The notes: generated from the sequence alone by a model not told the origin. A stretch of DNA of 64,000 nucleotides from Acanthosoma haemorrhoidale (GCA_930367205.1 OV884013.1:121435827-121499826), one strand, 5' to 3'; numbered from the stretch's first letter, positions 23,434-35,816 are shown. Translations and numbers: made by a program.

Positions 23434-24068
23434 CAGTAGAATCTCGATAACTCGTATTGCCAAGGGACTGACAGTTTGGTACGAATTATCGGGAATACCA
23501 AGTATTGCGAGTACAAAATTTAGAAAAATTAAAAAAACGTATAATTAAGAAGTATGTACAATGTAGTAAGGATAAAAAGTATGCAATAAACACTGCTTGA
23601 TAATAAACTAAACAATTAACTATACATGAAATAAAAAATAATAAAGGCATGGTAACGTCTCACAACGATAACGAAAACGAGACTGAACTGTAGAAACAAA
23701 AGAAAAGCTTGGTACAATTCCTAAAACTTTCCCTCTCTCCTCTCCTTATTTCCTTTGAGTAAAAAGAGTACGAATTACATATGGGATTTCATAGAAAACA
23801 TTTATCTCGCACTCATTCTGCTCTCTGGTCTCTCACTGTCCTCTTTCCCTTTCTTGAAATAGTACGAATTAACGAGGTTTTTAAGCTGGAAATACGTATT
23901 ATAAGACGTTTTAAGTGACCTCGAGCCTAAAAATAATACGAATTACCGAGAGGACTGAAATACTTTGTTTTTATACCACTTAGCGGGATTTTCTCTGGGG
24001 ACCGGCAAATTTGTACGAATTAGCCGGAAATACGAATAATCGGGATACGAAATATCGGGATTCCACTG
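23434..24068 (-). mobile_element. Pogo/Tigger-type MITE-like copy 3, no coding sequence left
   Basis: A 635-bp minus-oriented element with both ends: CAGTAGAATCTCGATA at the left and the complement of CAGTGGAATCCCGATA at the right. TA precedes the left end; the right flank is CA, so that duplication has mutated. It keeps the 5' UTR present in copy 2 (near 23680-23880 here), but sequence from the transposase start codon to the 3' UTR has gone. The order of loss across copies 1 to 3 shows how a MITE can form from this family. Confidence 0.85.
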
Positions 24069-25045
24069 CATTATACAGGCACGTGTGACAGTGAAATTAT
24101 AAATATATATTGTTTTAGTTATTTACTGTATTAGCCTGAATTCAGATGATAAAAATGAATTTGTGAAGGAAGGAATAAATTGTGAGACAGTGAGCTTACA
24201 TTGTGTGAATATTGTGGAGAGGGAGCGCTCTATTCTGTTCACCGTTCCGGCCCATTAGCCAGAACAAACAAGCAATCCTCGCTCTTTAGTCGCTCAATTT
24301 CTTGCGCATTATGTCCGCTACATTCAGCCTCCTTCCTTCCGCGTCTTTCTATCCTTTGAACTCGTACAATCAGCTATTTTTACTATTCTTCTTTAAATAA
24401 TTTTATTGAAAATCCTTATCATTATAGAGCTTCAGAGAAATATCTTATTTCTTTTATTTGTGGACCATATTTCGATTTATATCCTTTCCAGGATCGATTG
24501 TGCGTCTCACTTGTGATAAAAAATTTTTTTTTTAGCTCATCTTTCAAATTTCTAGCCAACAATATTTTATTTTAGTATTTTTTTTTATTTTTTGGATTGG
24601 TGATTATATTAAGGTTATCTATGCAATAACGGTATATCGCCTAGAGACGGATTGGGTTTCTGGCAACAATCTGGTGAGAGCACTAACGAAATAAGTATGA
24701 CAGTACCTATTCCTGGATTGATGAATATCATAGTTCATTAAAGTTTCAAACAAGGGTTGATAATTTTAATAATTGTTGTAATTCAATGGTTGTTCCAAAG
24801 TCTGAGATATGATACGTTAAATTAATGAATATAAACATTTAAAATAAAAAAAGATAATAAAGAAATAAATAATTTCTAGCTTATTTCGCCAATATATAAA
24901 TATAATACCTGAAGTAATATGTAATAATGTTCATGATTGAATGTAATGTGTACATGTATGTTTAGTTCGCTAATTATTATTCAGGAAGCTGCTTATTATT
25001 ATTCTTAAAGCTGGGTAAATCAATTTTAAATTTATCTTGGTTTAA
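24069..25045. other. Unique AT-rich sequence
   Basis: Nothing recognised. A short higher-complexity stretch near 24220-24350 has no frame and no repeat match. Confidence 0.45.
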
Positions 25046-25370
25046 TTTTTTTTTTTTTTTTCTTTCATAGCCCCTTTAAATTCGCAATTATAGATCATTA
25101 GGCGAATCATACAAATTATTTTTGTATTTCCTGTAGCATGGATACATTATATACAGGTTTTGTTATTTTATAAAAATTATATAATGAATAAACAAGTAAA
25201 TAACAATGATACACATTATACGTGACTGGACTAAACTCATTAATAAAGTTGATGGGGCTCACGTTATTGATCAGACTTAAAACTAACTTACATACTAATT
25301 CTTAACCTAATTTTTCCCCGACAGTCTGTTGTCATCGATGCGTGAAGGGTGGTGGGTCATAGTGTTAAAC
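25046..25370 (-). mobile_element. Family B LINE, 3' UTR copy
   Basis: A T run at 25046-25061 (poly(A) tail on the minus strand), then the family B 3' UTR and the last few RT codons (FNTMTHHPS-like). Truncated at 25370. A possible short TTAAT-type target duplication lies on both sides but is too AT-rich to trust. Confidence 0.8.
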
Positions 25371-26367
25371 ATTTAATTCTGATTTAATTAATTCCAATAA
25401 ATATGCGAATTAAATGTTCAAATTAGTTTATATGAGTGAGAATGAAAAGATTCCGTGACGTGTAGAAAACAGGTACATAATATAGAAGGCCTAATAGCCT
25501 AATGACTATGGTAGGTTATATGATTAGTGGATCTGTATGAAGTTTTTTTGTGTTTTTTTAATTTTCGTGGATCTTATTTTTACTGTAATAATTACATTTG
25601 TTGTCGAGATATTTGGTTGGCTTTCGAATCTTGGAGCAAAATCACAGATTTTAGAATAGATAACCTTTGTGTGATTGTGGTTGCTCGAGTTGGTATTCAG
25701 GCATATTTTCCTCCATAGAGTATTTCATATTCAGTATTATTTTTATATTTTCTCATTTCATCGCGGCAAAAGGCTAATCATAGCAATTTTCACAGGTGTT
25801 TTTAAGTAGATGTTTAAAAGTTCAGATCAATTTCGTCATCATTTTACTAACGCGTACATAAGATCGCTTGCTGTTTGGCAGTTGAGCCCCTTTCTCTTCG
25901 GACTCAGCAATAGAAGACATTAGAAAGCTCTGAATAGAAATGGACGGAGGAATTGCAAATTAGTATTCCGTAGCGCCGCGACTGAACAGGCGTAATCCCC
26001 TCCCAAGTCCACTCTCTCAGGCATAATTCCTTAATTGAAATATCTACCATCTTAGGCATTATCCTAGGGTTGTAGCGAACTTCTCTATTTATAGATAACT
26101 AATTTCAATCAATTCACTCCTTAATGTATTATTAATACTAAAACGATCGCTTCGTATTATATGTAATCACGCATTTGGTCGGTCGGTTTAGTACTGAAAT
26201 ATAATGAAAAATATTGAGAAAAGTAGGTAAGGTTCTGTGTGAAGTACCTTTTAGGTCACATAATCGCCAGCATGAGTCACACCATCAAGCCCGTCATAAT
26301 AGCTATTAAAAATTTTAATAAAACTGGAAATTTGATTGATATATGATGATAAATCATCCCGATCCCT
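25371..26367. other. Unique AT-rich sequence
   Basis: No gene recognised. Positions 25860-26010 are somewhat richer in G and C and non-repetitive. Confidence 0.45.
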
Positions 26368-26458
26368 CTGGGGGAGGTTATATAAAATTTATTAAACAGA
26401 AAAACGAGTAATTTCTTTTTCGGAATAATTTCCAAACCTCAAGTACAAAACCCATGGT

Positions 26459-26489
<31 letters not shown>

Positions 26490-27414
26490 CCTAAGCTCTC
26501 AAACTTGTAAAAATAAGGAAAATTATTTTTGGCTGGAAAGTGCCTTTCACTAAGGGGAGACCCCTATTTGAAGGATGTATGAGAAGGATATGGGGTGGGG
26601 TATGCCTAGAAAGGCGGATGGAGTCAGGAAGGTAGTGAGAGATGGTTAAGAAATAAATCAATACTTCTACAGGTTAAGAAATAAATCAAAAATTATAGAT
26701 TTTGGGGGGAAATTTATATTAAATGGGTATAAGCTAACTTTTCTTGTTTCCCAGTGGTTTTGAATCGTTATTAAGCCCAATAAAATTATTTTTTGTCTAA
26801 AATAAGGAATATCGTTCCCACAATTATTCCCTGGTATTAGTTCTTTCAGTTCCCCTTCATCATCTATACACGAGCCATTTATTTTGAAAGTGGCCTAAGC
26901 CCATTCGTCAATTATTTCCGGTTGCCAGTGGTTACATGTACTTCAAGTTATTTATCAATAAAGCATTTGAGGTTGCTTATATTCCGAGTAGATACGGGCA
27001 CATAACTTTTCAGAGTTAGTTCAATGAGTGAACCGTTTACTTTGGGAGTAAATTTACTCATATATAAACTCAACTTAAGTATAAATAGACTTAGGCCACT
27101 TTTCAACTATACGGCTCATATAGATGATGAAGGGGATCTGAAAGAACTGATCCCAGGGAATAATTGTGGGAACGATATTCATTATTTTAGGCAAAAAAAT
27201 ACTTTTATTGGGCTTAAGAACGATTCAAAACCACAGAGAAACAAGAAAAGTTAACATAAACCCACTTAATATAAATTTCCCCCCAAAATCTATACTTTCT
27301 GATTTATTTCTTAACCATGGGTTTTGTACTTGAGGTTTGGAAATTATTCCGAAAAATAAATTACTAGTTTTTCTGTTTAATAAATTTTATATTACCTCCC
27401 CCTGCACAGAAGTG
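26368..27414. mobile_element. Long inverted-repeat (foldback) element with a nested retroposon
   Basis: Arm 1 (26368-26463 plus 26672-26930) is the inverted copy of arm 2 (about 27090-27414). Easily checked anchors are CTCAAGTACAAAACCCATGG at 26438 with its complement near 27320, and TAATTCCCTGG/GGGAATAATTG sequences near 26830 and 27160. Arms are about 330-350 bp and the centre about 160 bp. Arm 1 is split by a 208-bp insertion (26464-26671). A frame of 76 codons on arm 2 (27024-27254) has no recognisable domain. Without a transposase the element is non-autonomous; transcription across it would give a long hairpin RNA. Confidence 0.8.
26464..26671 (-). mobile_element. Family E retroposon nested in the foldback arm
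   Basis: It starts with a T run of about 28 (26464-26490), the reverse-strand poly(A) tail. The target GGTTAAGA at 26456-26463 recurs as GGTTAAGAAATAAATCA at 26644 and again at 26672; the last of these continues arm 1. The sequence after the T run (CCTAAGCTCTCAAACTTG, then TGCCTTTCACTAAGGGGAGA) recurs in part at 33700, 52880 and 59383. No protein is visible; it could be a SINE or the 3' end of a LINE. Confidence 0.65.
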
Positions 27415-29288
27415 TTTTATTGTCTATTTTGAATTATCCAAGTCAATTTTTATATACCTCAAATTTATATATATATATATATAATATTAATTTACAACTT
27501 ATAATTTATTTTACAATACAGTTACCTATTCGGTATACAACAGGAATTGTATACAAAAACTGAAAAGATGATATAATTTACTGGTCTGTTCTTATACTAT
27601 TTTATCATTTATTAAATTTAATGGAATTTAATTATTTTATTGTTAATTATAGTCATGTATAGGCTAAATAGGTGAAACGATGATCGAGGGTTGTTTATCC
27701 GTGAAAAAGATATATTTTGAGAGACTCAAAGGTTTTATTTTTTAAATATATAAATTGTGTTCGTTGGTTTTTTTTGGGCACAGAAAATCGCTTTAATTGT
27801 CAGTTTCCGATTGAAATTGAGTGAATTATTGGTGAATCAGTAAGTTCGGCCATGAGGGAAATAGATACGATCTTACGGGCGTGTTGTTAAATTTCTAAAA
27901 ATACGAAAGGCGATTAAAACTATTTGACAGCAAAGCTCCCTACGGTCTTGACAGCAATGGAGATAAGTACTCTTCGCTCATATGAGCTAAGATAATAAAT
28001 ACTCTACTTTAGCAAGGAGACAAGAGAATTAAGGCTACAGGACTACTAGGAGGGTAAGGGAGGAATTGGAATGGTGAGCCCCGAAAAGCCTGTAGGAACT
28101 CCTCCCACAGGCTAAACAATATGCTGATGCGGTGTTCCTCCATGTGGAAAGGATTGACTGCAATGGATCTCCACTCCCATCCTTCCACCGCTCCTTCTTC
28201 TTCTACTTCTTCTGGTTGGCAGCCCCTGTTAGTTTTCAATTCCCTCCGGCTCTGCCTCTTCTTTGTGAGCCCTTCTTTCTCTATTTTCTTGTTTTTTTTT
28301 ATCTCCTTTACCCTTCTTGCTCCTCGGGAGTTATCGATGAAGATACGCAGTTCCTCCCCCGCCCCCTATCCTTCCAGGGAGAAAATTCCATCTCCCGCCC
28401 GCTGTAAAACCGATTTGTGGAAAGGCAATTGAATAAAACAGTTAGAAGGCTGGAGGCATCAAAGGACTTGTCTTCCTATCGACCTCCTAAAAGATCACTT
28501 AATCTTAGCTAACCCTCTTCCCTTCCTTTCCCAATATCGTCTACTTTCCTTTGATAATAGGGTACTTTAACTTGAATCCTTTATTTACTTTATTTTTCAT
28601 TTAATATCAATCCTAAATACTTTTAATATTTTATATAAAATATCTTTCTTTTCAATATCATAAATATTTGAAGATTAAGTGATAGTTTTTCTTCATTTTT
28701 ATCATTGATCACAAAATTTCTATGCTTTATCACTGTTGTATCTCATGTGTACGTTGTCACGGTATCTGTACATGTTGCTTCGCACATAACTACATTTATG
28801 GATTCATCAAATTAAATAATATAAGTTAGATTCATTAATTATAAATGTATTAATGACTATTTTCAGTCAGTAAACAAGGTCTTTTATATATGTTGTTTGA
28901 ATATATGTTACATTATCTGTATGGATTTACTCGCCATGTTGTATATACATAATTATTTCACTAAATTTAATAAAATAAATTATAATTATTATTGTTTTTT
29001 ATTTGAACGGTCTACTAGTTGTCCAGTATATTCAGAACATTGCCCTAAGGGCTGAAACCGGAACCTTGACCTCCACTTAACCCCGTTCGACCCTTGAGAT
29101 AAGCATGCAAATTTATACAACATTCTATCTGCGGTACCCTTGCGATAGTTGCTTACAAAGTACAGAAACCCATTAGTGTTGGAAACCGAATATTTATTTT
29201 AAAGATTGCTCCATGGGATGGTTTTTTACAATAAAAGTGTCCAATACCGCCGATTCTTGCGCATTAACTGTAACGCCACTAATCGTCA
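27415..29288. other. Unique sequence with a pyrimidine-rich block
   Basis: 28010-28430 is less AT-rich and pyrimidine-biased on the plus strand. Long overlapping frames on both strands (28009-28239 minus, 28121-28432 plus) reflect that bias. No domain recognised. TA repeats lie at 27461-27482. Confidence 0.4.
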
Positions 29289-29671
29289 GTTAAATAATCT
29301 TTGTACAGGAGAGTCTTTTAAAAGAAAAGAAAGAAAAGCTTTATTATGAAGTACAAGCAAAACACTGGTATATACAAATATTAAGAGTTACTTTACTGCA
29401 TACTGGGTAGAATGTCTATGGACGAGTGTGATCTGTGGCTAAAGCTGAGACATATACGTATGAGAAAAGGATAAGATTCTGGGAAGTAGTCTTGGAGGGG
29501 TGCGGTTGCTTACTTAAAAAAATAACAGGAACCATCAGTGACTTCCATGAATTCACGAGGCAGGTATACACTAGAAGGGAATTGCTTCTACTTTCAACAT
29601 TATATATAATATTAGCATTACAATATTCTTAGCATTATATGACTAATGATAATACTACGAACAATAATAAA
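29289..29671. repeat. Family C repeat, full-length copy 1
   Basis: About 380 bp, from GTTAAATAATCTTTGTACAG to the box GATAATACTACGAA. It shares both ends and the whole interior with 30357-30737. The complement strand has AATAAAGC 45 bp from the left edge. Near the right end is a unit TTAGCATTACAATATTCTTA that is expanded in the copy at 45646. No TIR, poly(A) or protein is seen, so the class is open: LTR fragment, atypical MITE or stringent-type LINE tail. Confidence 0.8.
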
Positions 29672-30356
29672 GTATATAAGTATAGATATATTATACCTCA
29701 CAAGCATATAAATAAATAATACAGGATGCAATGACAAGCTGTCCTGGAACAGTGACACCTGCTTACAGTACACAGGTCCAATGAAGAAGTCCCTTCAAGC
29801 GTGTCCTCCACGCCAGAAATTTGTCCTTGTAACAGTTAAGGAACGGGTGGAACTCTATTAAAAATAACAGTAGCTGACACGGAATCAAACTTTGGGAAGA
29901 GGAAGGAGAAGTGAGCCAATAACGAAACGAGGAAATAGCACTTCTTCTAAGACCAGAAAGGGGCGGACAAGAAAATGCCATTTGCCGGAGACGATAAGTC
30001 CAGATTTAGGAGCGGATGAGGCGATAGGGAGATAAGGAATTCACAGTCCCTACTTCAAAGGGCTGTATGACTCGGTCTCCTTAACAAGGGGGCACACATC
30101 CCTTCTTAGTGTGTTAGTTATATTTATCCAGCTCTCATTGTACACACACGCTGTAATATTCCACCTTTCTTCAGTTAAGAAGGGACACAGTACAGCCAAA
30201 TTGAACTCGTGGGAATGGAGTATTTATGGATTACCTAACGCTGGATTCCTGGGAGTACGGAGTCTCGTAAGTGGGTATGTTTTCTCGACAGGCTCTGTGC
30301 TCACTCAACATTAGTGCTTTTGCGATTATTCCCCGGTCACCGGTACTCATGAGTTA
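29672..30356. other. Spacer between two family C repeats
   Basis: About 685 bp of apparently unique sequence between two like-oriented family C repeats. If family C were an LTR, this would be a shortened internal region, but I see no protein fragment, primer-binding site or polypurine tract. Its CCGGTCACCGG stretch near 30335 is an imperfect palindrome. Confidence 0.4.
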
Positions 30357-30737
30357 GTTAAATAATCTTTGTAGAGGAGAGTCTTTTAAAAGAAAAGAAA
30401 GAAAAGCTTTACTTTGAAGTACATGCCAAACAATGGTATATACAAATATTAAGAGTTACGTTACTACATACTGGGTGGAATGTCTAGGCACGAGTGGGGT
30501 CTGGGGTAAAGCTGAGACATATATGTATAAGAAAAGGATAAGATTCTGGGAAGTAGGGAGGTCTTGGAGGGGTGCAATTGCTTACTTAAAAATAACAGGA
30601 ACCATCAGTGACTTCCATGAAGTCACGAAGCAGGTATACACTACAAGGGGCTTTCTTCTACTTTTAGTATTATATATAATATCAGCATTACAATATTCTT
30701 AGCATTATATGACATATAATGATGATAATACTACGAA
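30357..30737. repeat. Family C repeat, full-length copy 2
   Basis: Same orientation and ends as copy 1, with a few substitutions and short indels. The frames read across copies 1 and 2 (29435-29632 and 30433-30702) look alike only because the DNA is repeated. They contain different frameshifts and are unlikely to be a gene. Confidence 0.8.
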
Positions 30738-31084
30738 AAATGCTCACTGAATTTCATTCAATGAAGATTTAAGACAGAACGTTATATGTCAGAACTACAT
30801 TTTTGATTCAAACTGCTTCTTCATACTGATCAGTGATTTTTTTAAATCTTCCCAATTTCGGTTCGAGTGACAATTAGCCACGGGGTGAGTCATAAAAAAA
30901 CACATTTTATTTGTGTAAAATCTAATTAAGGTTGATATCACTTTAATCCCTCGGCTATTTCAATAAATTTATAAACAAAATGACCTATCCTAGCCTTCAG
31001 TTTTGTCTTAGAAGTCGGTTAAACAATGTGGTACTAAAATTTCAAATATATGTAATTTTACGGCATCATTGATGACATCAGCCT
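30738..31084. other. Unique AT-rich sequence
   Basis: Probably includes the 5' side of the decayed mariner that follows, but no terminal inverted repeat could be recognised. Confidence 0.4.
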
Positions 31085-31805
31085 CTACAGGAAAATAATC
31101 ATACGATGAGACATCTGTGCGGGACTGTGTTCAAGCACAGGCCCACTGAAAAGAACTCGGGAATTTGCAAGAAAACTTGGAGTTTCCCAAACACCCATAA
31201 ATCGTGGGCCTGATAACTTTGGAAAAGTAAATTTAACATCAAGAGTGGTTCCCCATGAGTAGACCACTGAGCACGCACGACGTCGAGTAGAAATTTGTCA
31301 ACAATTTTTGAAAACCCCAAATGACCATCGGTTTCATTAAAATAATTGTTACTTTCGATGGAAAGTAGATATACTGGAGAAACCCTAAGACCAATAAACA
31401 ATGGTTAGACTCCAATGAGCCTGCTGTGCCAGTCATTAGCTTGGGCGATTCGGAAAAAAAGACGATGCTCTCGGTTTTTATAGATTACGAAAGTTGTGAT
31501 TCATCATGAATTCATTCCAGAAGGTCAATCATAGATTCAGACTTTTATAGTGATCAGTCACAAAGAATATATGATGTTGTGAACCAGCGTTACCCAGAAT
31601 TAGCAAATCGAAATCGGGTTTTGCTTCAGTAAGATAACGCCTGACCACACACTTCTCGTTACACTAAACCAAAAAATTCAGAACTGGATGGGATTACAGT
31701 CCGGCTACAATGGCTCACCATCTTCAACGAAAAACCTTTAATTCTCTGTACGAGGTTCAAAATAAATTCTAAATACAATTCTTCAATTTAAAACCCAAAG
31801 GAATC
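31085..31805 (+). pseudogene. Decayed mariner transposase (old copy)
   Basis: Plus-strand reading in several frames gives mariner landmarks in order: TTEHARRRVEICQQFLKTPN, then IYWRNPKTNKQWLDSNEPA, FIPEGQS, DFYSDQSQRIYDVVNQRYPE, LLQ-stop-DNA-stop-PHTSRYT (equivalent to QQDNARPHT with the second catalytic Asp) and MAHHLQRKTFNSLYEVQN. The first Asp motif, usually VTCDEKW, survives as VTFDGK followed by a stop. The segment with the third Asp is deleted between about 31706 and 31710. At least six stops and three frame changes mark it as long dead. It ends 5 bp before a family C repeat. Confidence 0.85.
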
Positions 31806-31809
31806 CTAA

Positions 31810-32115
31810 GTTAAATAATCTTTGTTGAGGAGAGTTATTTTAAAAGAAATGCTTTATTATGAACTACAAGCAAAACACTGGTATATACAAATATCAAGAG
31901 TTATGTTACTACATATTGGGTCGGATGTGTTAGAAACGAGTGTCTGGGAACAAGTGTGACTGGGGCTAAAGCTGAGACACATATGTATATGGGAAGGGTA
32001 GTTCTGGGAGTAGGGAGCTAGGCCTAGGAAGGATGCGGTCGCTTACTTAAAAATATCAGTGACTTCCATCAAGTCACGAGGCGGGTATACACTAGCTTCT
32101 GCTATTAGCATTTTA
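31810..32115. repeat. Family C repeat, copy 3 (3'-shortened)
   Basis: Begins GTTAAATAATCTTTGTTGAG and follows copies 1 and 2 with small deletions up to CTATTAGCATTTTATAACT, lacking the terminal GATAATACTACGAA box. Third copy in the same orientation within 3 kb. Confidence 0.75.
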
Positions 32116-33699
32116 TAACTCTAGACAGCTAGTCTCGAGGTGGCAACGCACCATAGAACACAACGGTATATACTTTGAATATTAAAGAAATGTTGTGTTA
32201 AATAAATTATTTTTAAATTCGCAAGAAAAAACTATTTTATGACTCAACCCATTATCACTCGTGTTTTATGTTCATGTTTTTATGCCTTGACCACCCGACA
32301 CAATCAGATTAAAAAGGCCAAAATAAAGTTGTGACAGTTTGACGGTTTGGAAAAAATTAACTAAAATCAGCTTTGTTAAAAATATCTAGGTTGCTTGTTA
32401 TTATCACTTGATTTTCAGAGATCCAAGTAGGCTTGGAAAAGCAAACATCTGATTGGTATACTAATAAACGGTCAAGCAATAGAAAGATTTTGTTGGATCA
32501 GATTTTTGCTAAAGTCAAATATAATCACTCTTTAGTTTAGTTCTTTGTTCTAAATGTATAAAGGCAGTAAGAAGTGACTCCAAATAAATAAACCAAGAAC
32601 ATTTTGTTACATAATGAGAAGCAACAATGTATTTCAATGAATATATTGAAATGAACACCTAAGAGCAACTGTATACCTGAAGGCTCCTAAAACACGCTAT
32701 AAAATCAGACTAGGTAATGTGTATCCGCCTTTTTGAAAGCGCTGTAAAATGATTTTGTTACTTGGCAAAGTGCTGATTGAAATTACCAAGGCCAGCGCAA
32801 AGCTCTGGAATGAAGGAAATGAATCGCTCACTTTTAATAACGTGTGAAGAAGAATGATGGTGCAACTTAATTGCGACCAGAGCCTGCTATTAAACAGTCG
32901 AGTAGTTATTTACTTCTTGGAAACTTCAGCTCGCTAATGTCCTAGATTACTTATCAGGGATACATTTTTCAAACTTTCAGGGTTTTAAAAAATTCTCCTG
33001 ATTTTATTACCCAATATTATGAATTAAAGTATTTTTAATAGGATAAGCTCGCAGATGCACGTGACAAGAATTTCAATATAAATTATTACTTTGTTGGAGG
33101 GAAGAGATGATTGTAGATCTTTTACTTAGTAAATTATTCAGGAGTGCTTTTCTACTTTTAACTATCCTAAGTAAGAGTAGTTTTAGCTTTTCTTCGCTTC
33201 TGTTGCTCTCAAGTTCATTACCAGCTCTGGTATTATCCATGTGTTCCTCTAACTTTCAGCATCAAAAAGTTTCAGTTGAGTTTAACTAGTCTCTTATCTT
33301 AACATGACTTATGTAAGCAGTAGCTACTTTTTCGCCTCGGCTCACATCATGAAACTTAAAAAAGTTGTGCTATATGTTATTATAAAGTCAAAAATGTTTT
33401 CTTACACGAAGACTTGTAATGAATGGTTGGATTAAGTAAATTATGTACTATAATTATTATCAGCTATATTATAATTAGCTATCATTACATGCGAGCAAGT
33501 TTACAGTATAGAAGAAGGGTTGTCAAACCAAAAAGAAATAGGTATTTATCATTCTATACCATCATTAGAAATTGAGGTAATAACTACAAGAGATTACCAC
33601 ACTCAAATACTGTGTTTCGAGATTGATATGTTGCTCAATCAATGGCAACATCGTGATCAATTTTAAAAATGTTAATTAAAAAAAATAAAATCATAAATA
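32116..33699. other. Unique AT-rich sequence
   Basis: No gene or repeat recognised. A 60-codon frame at 33107-33289 is leucine/serine-rich and unassigned. Confidence 0.45.
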
Positions 33700-33819
33700 A
33701 AGAGGCTATGGGACTCCCCCTAGTGAAAGGCTATTACCAATACAAGATAAGTATCCTTTTTTTTTGTCTTATCCTATTTTTATTATTTTGAGAAATGTGG
33801 AAAAAAAATAAATAAATAA
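33700..33819 (+). mobile_element. Family E retroposon fragment
   Basis: On the complement this reads GCCTTTCACTAGGGGGAGTC, close to the body of the nested element at 26540, and ends at an A-rich tail (AAAAAAAATAAATAAATAAA, 33799-33818) in the position expected from the T run at 26464. Match by eye, moderately diverged. Confidence 0.5.
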
Positions 33820-35816
33820 AGAGGTTAGTCATGATTGTTTTTGAACAGAAACTTCATTATGCACTTTTTTTTTAGTGCTGAAAGGGTGGGTGGGGGGGGG
33901 GCAATCACGTCGCTTTAACCTCTATTTATGGACGATAAATAAATTAACTGTCCGTTTGAACTAAACCATCGAAAACAAACATCAACATCATTCTAGTTTT
34001 AAGTTAATATACCTAATTAACTTAAAAAAAAACCTATAAGAGATATATATTATATTAACAGCTGACTTGAAACTGGCGCTTTTCAGTTTTTCTGTTTTGA
34101 GGTTATTTTGAGAGACTGGAGCTTCTTGTTAGCTTTAAAATAAAATTACATACGTAAATTTTTCTTTTTTGGGGGGATTAATACTCTGGAGAATAATATT
34201 TTCATGTTTATGCATTAATCCTCGCGAAACATAGGTAGTTAAAGTTTTTTATTATTTGGCCAAAGTGATATATACAGTGTTTTTGGTAACTATGGGATGT
34301 GTAGGAATATTATTTTTGGAAATACATATTACTGTCTGTTTAGTAATATTTGTTCCCGGATAAAATACAAAACGTCTTTACTAGGCCTCATATATTTCTA
34401 TCGCTTACTACCTACCTAAAATCCGACTGTCGGAAAACCAGCGACTCAAACATCCCTTGTGGTATCGGGAACTGTTTGATGTGCAATTTATGTGTTTGGA
34501 GTAGAAGCCATCCTAATGGGTAGGATTGAGAAATAGATTTCCACTGCCGTCCCTTCGGCAAATAAACAGAGACTCCTACTAAGAGGTCCGGCCATCGAAA
34601 CCATTGTCTATCCGGTCCAAAGGACCATTGTCACAGTCGGGGCTTTTATTGAATCGACAATATACGTATTATATTCCATTCGAGTTCGTTCAGGATGTCT
34701 TTTATGTATGTGCTTCTTAGCAATAGACTGTCACATCGGAATATTTTATATAATAATCCACCTTCAGCGCTGCTCCACCATTGGAACAGAATACGATGAT
34801 TCAAAATGTTTGAGCATGAATAAGAATCAAACGATTAAATGTTTCGATAAACCTTTCTTAAGAGGTAGAGATCTTTAATTTCTTAGCCTACTCAATATTA
34901 TGTAAAATTATTAATTTGTATTAGCACAGCGGACCTATAATAGCCAAGACTCATCTGTATCGGTGATTATACAACGGTTTCTGTTTTAAAAAATAAAACC
35001 AACCAACGAAGCCCTTAGAAACTCAATTATGTTAAAAATGATTGTGACGAAGAGGGCTGTGAACGCACCGCTCATGATCCACATGGCAAACTTTAATCAA
35101 CGTCAATAAAGAAAAAGATTTATTCAAGCGATTTCTTTCCTCAGATAATATTGTATGGTCTAACATCCACCATTAATGGAGAGTGCCATTAATGGTGTAT
35201 CGATGTGTGCCCATTTTGGTGGTTGTTTCTATAACAACAAAGGCACCTTTATTAAAAAAGGAATATTGTATCAGAACCATTGTCTTGTTTATCCATTTTT
35301 TATATTGTAGTATTTGAAACTATATATTATGTAATCGTGAGTCACCATCCACATTTTAAGCTAATGGGTAGTTGTTGTTTATTTAAGAAAATAGCACTAA
35401 TTCTTATTTTACTGATTAGTATGAACTAAATTGTATTTGTATTTAAATTGTTTTCCTAAACTCACAAATCTTAGTAAACAAGGACCTGTTTTAGTAATTG
35501 CTCATTTTATAATATACACAGTGTTAGATAACATTCCTAGCTTTAACTAAGAATTAGTAACAGTATTACTATTGATATTTCTTTAGTACGTGTATTAACG
35601 TAACCAAATCGAAATAAAATGACTTGTATTTTAAAATATTGTGCCGAGAGAAAAGGTATCAACGTTTTGCTAATAATCATTCACTATTTTAACAAAACAG
35701 AAACATCTGAAAATCCATTAATAAAATAAAATTGGCGACTGCAGTAAAACTCTACACTCCCAAGACATGTCTTGTTAAATTAAAGTACATTGTGAGTACC
35801 TGGTAGATATTGTTAT
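33820..35816. other. Unique sequence with a G run
   Basis: G-rich tract at 33886-33901. 34400-34680 is less AT-rich and non-repetitive and includes the palindrome GGTCCAAAGGACC near 34615. No gene recognised. Confidence 0.4.

Noticed and set aside
28009..28432. Three long overlapping frames with Pro/Ser/Phe-rich or Glu-rich peptides
   Set aside because: Explained by strand composition bias; no motif or splice structure was recognised.
29435..30702. Two similar predicted peptides (65 and 89 residues) that could be taken for a gene family
   Set aside because: Both are translations of the family C repeat in the same register; the similarity comes from the DNA repeat.
29289..30737. A complete LTR retrotransposon with family C as LTRs
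   Set aside because: No TG...CA ends, no primer-binding site or polypurine tract, and no gag-pol fragment in the 685-bp spacer; kept only as a hypothesis.
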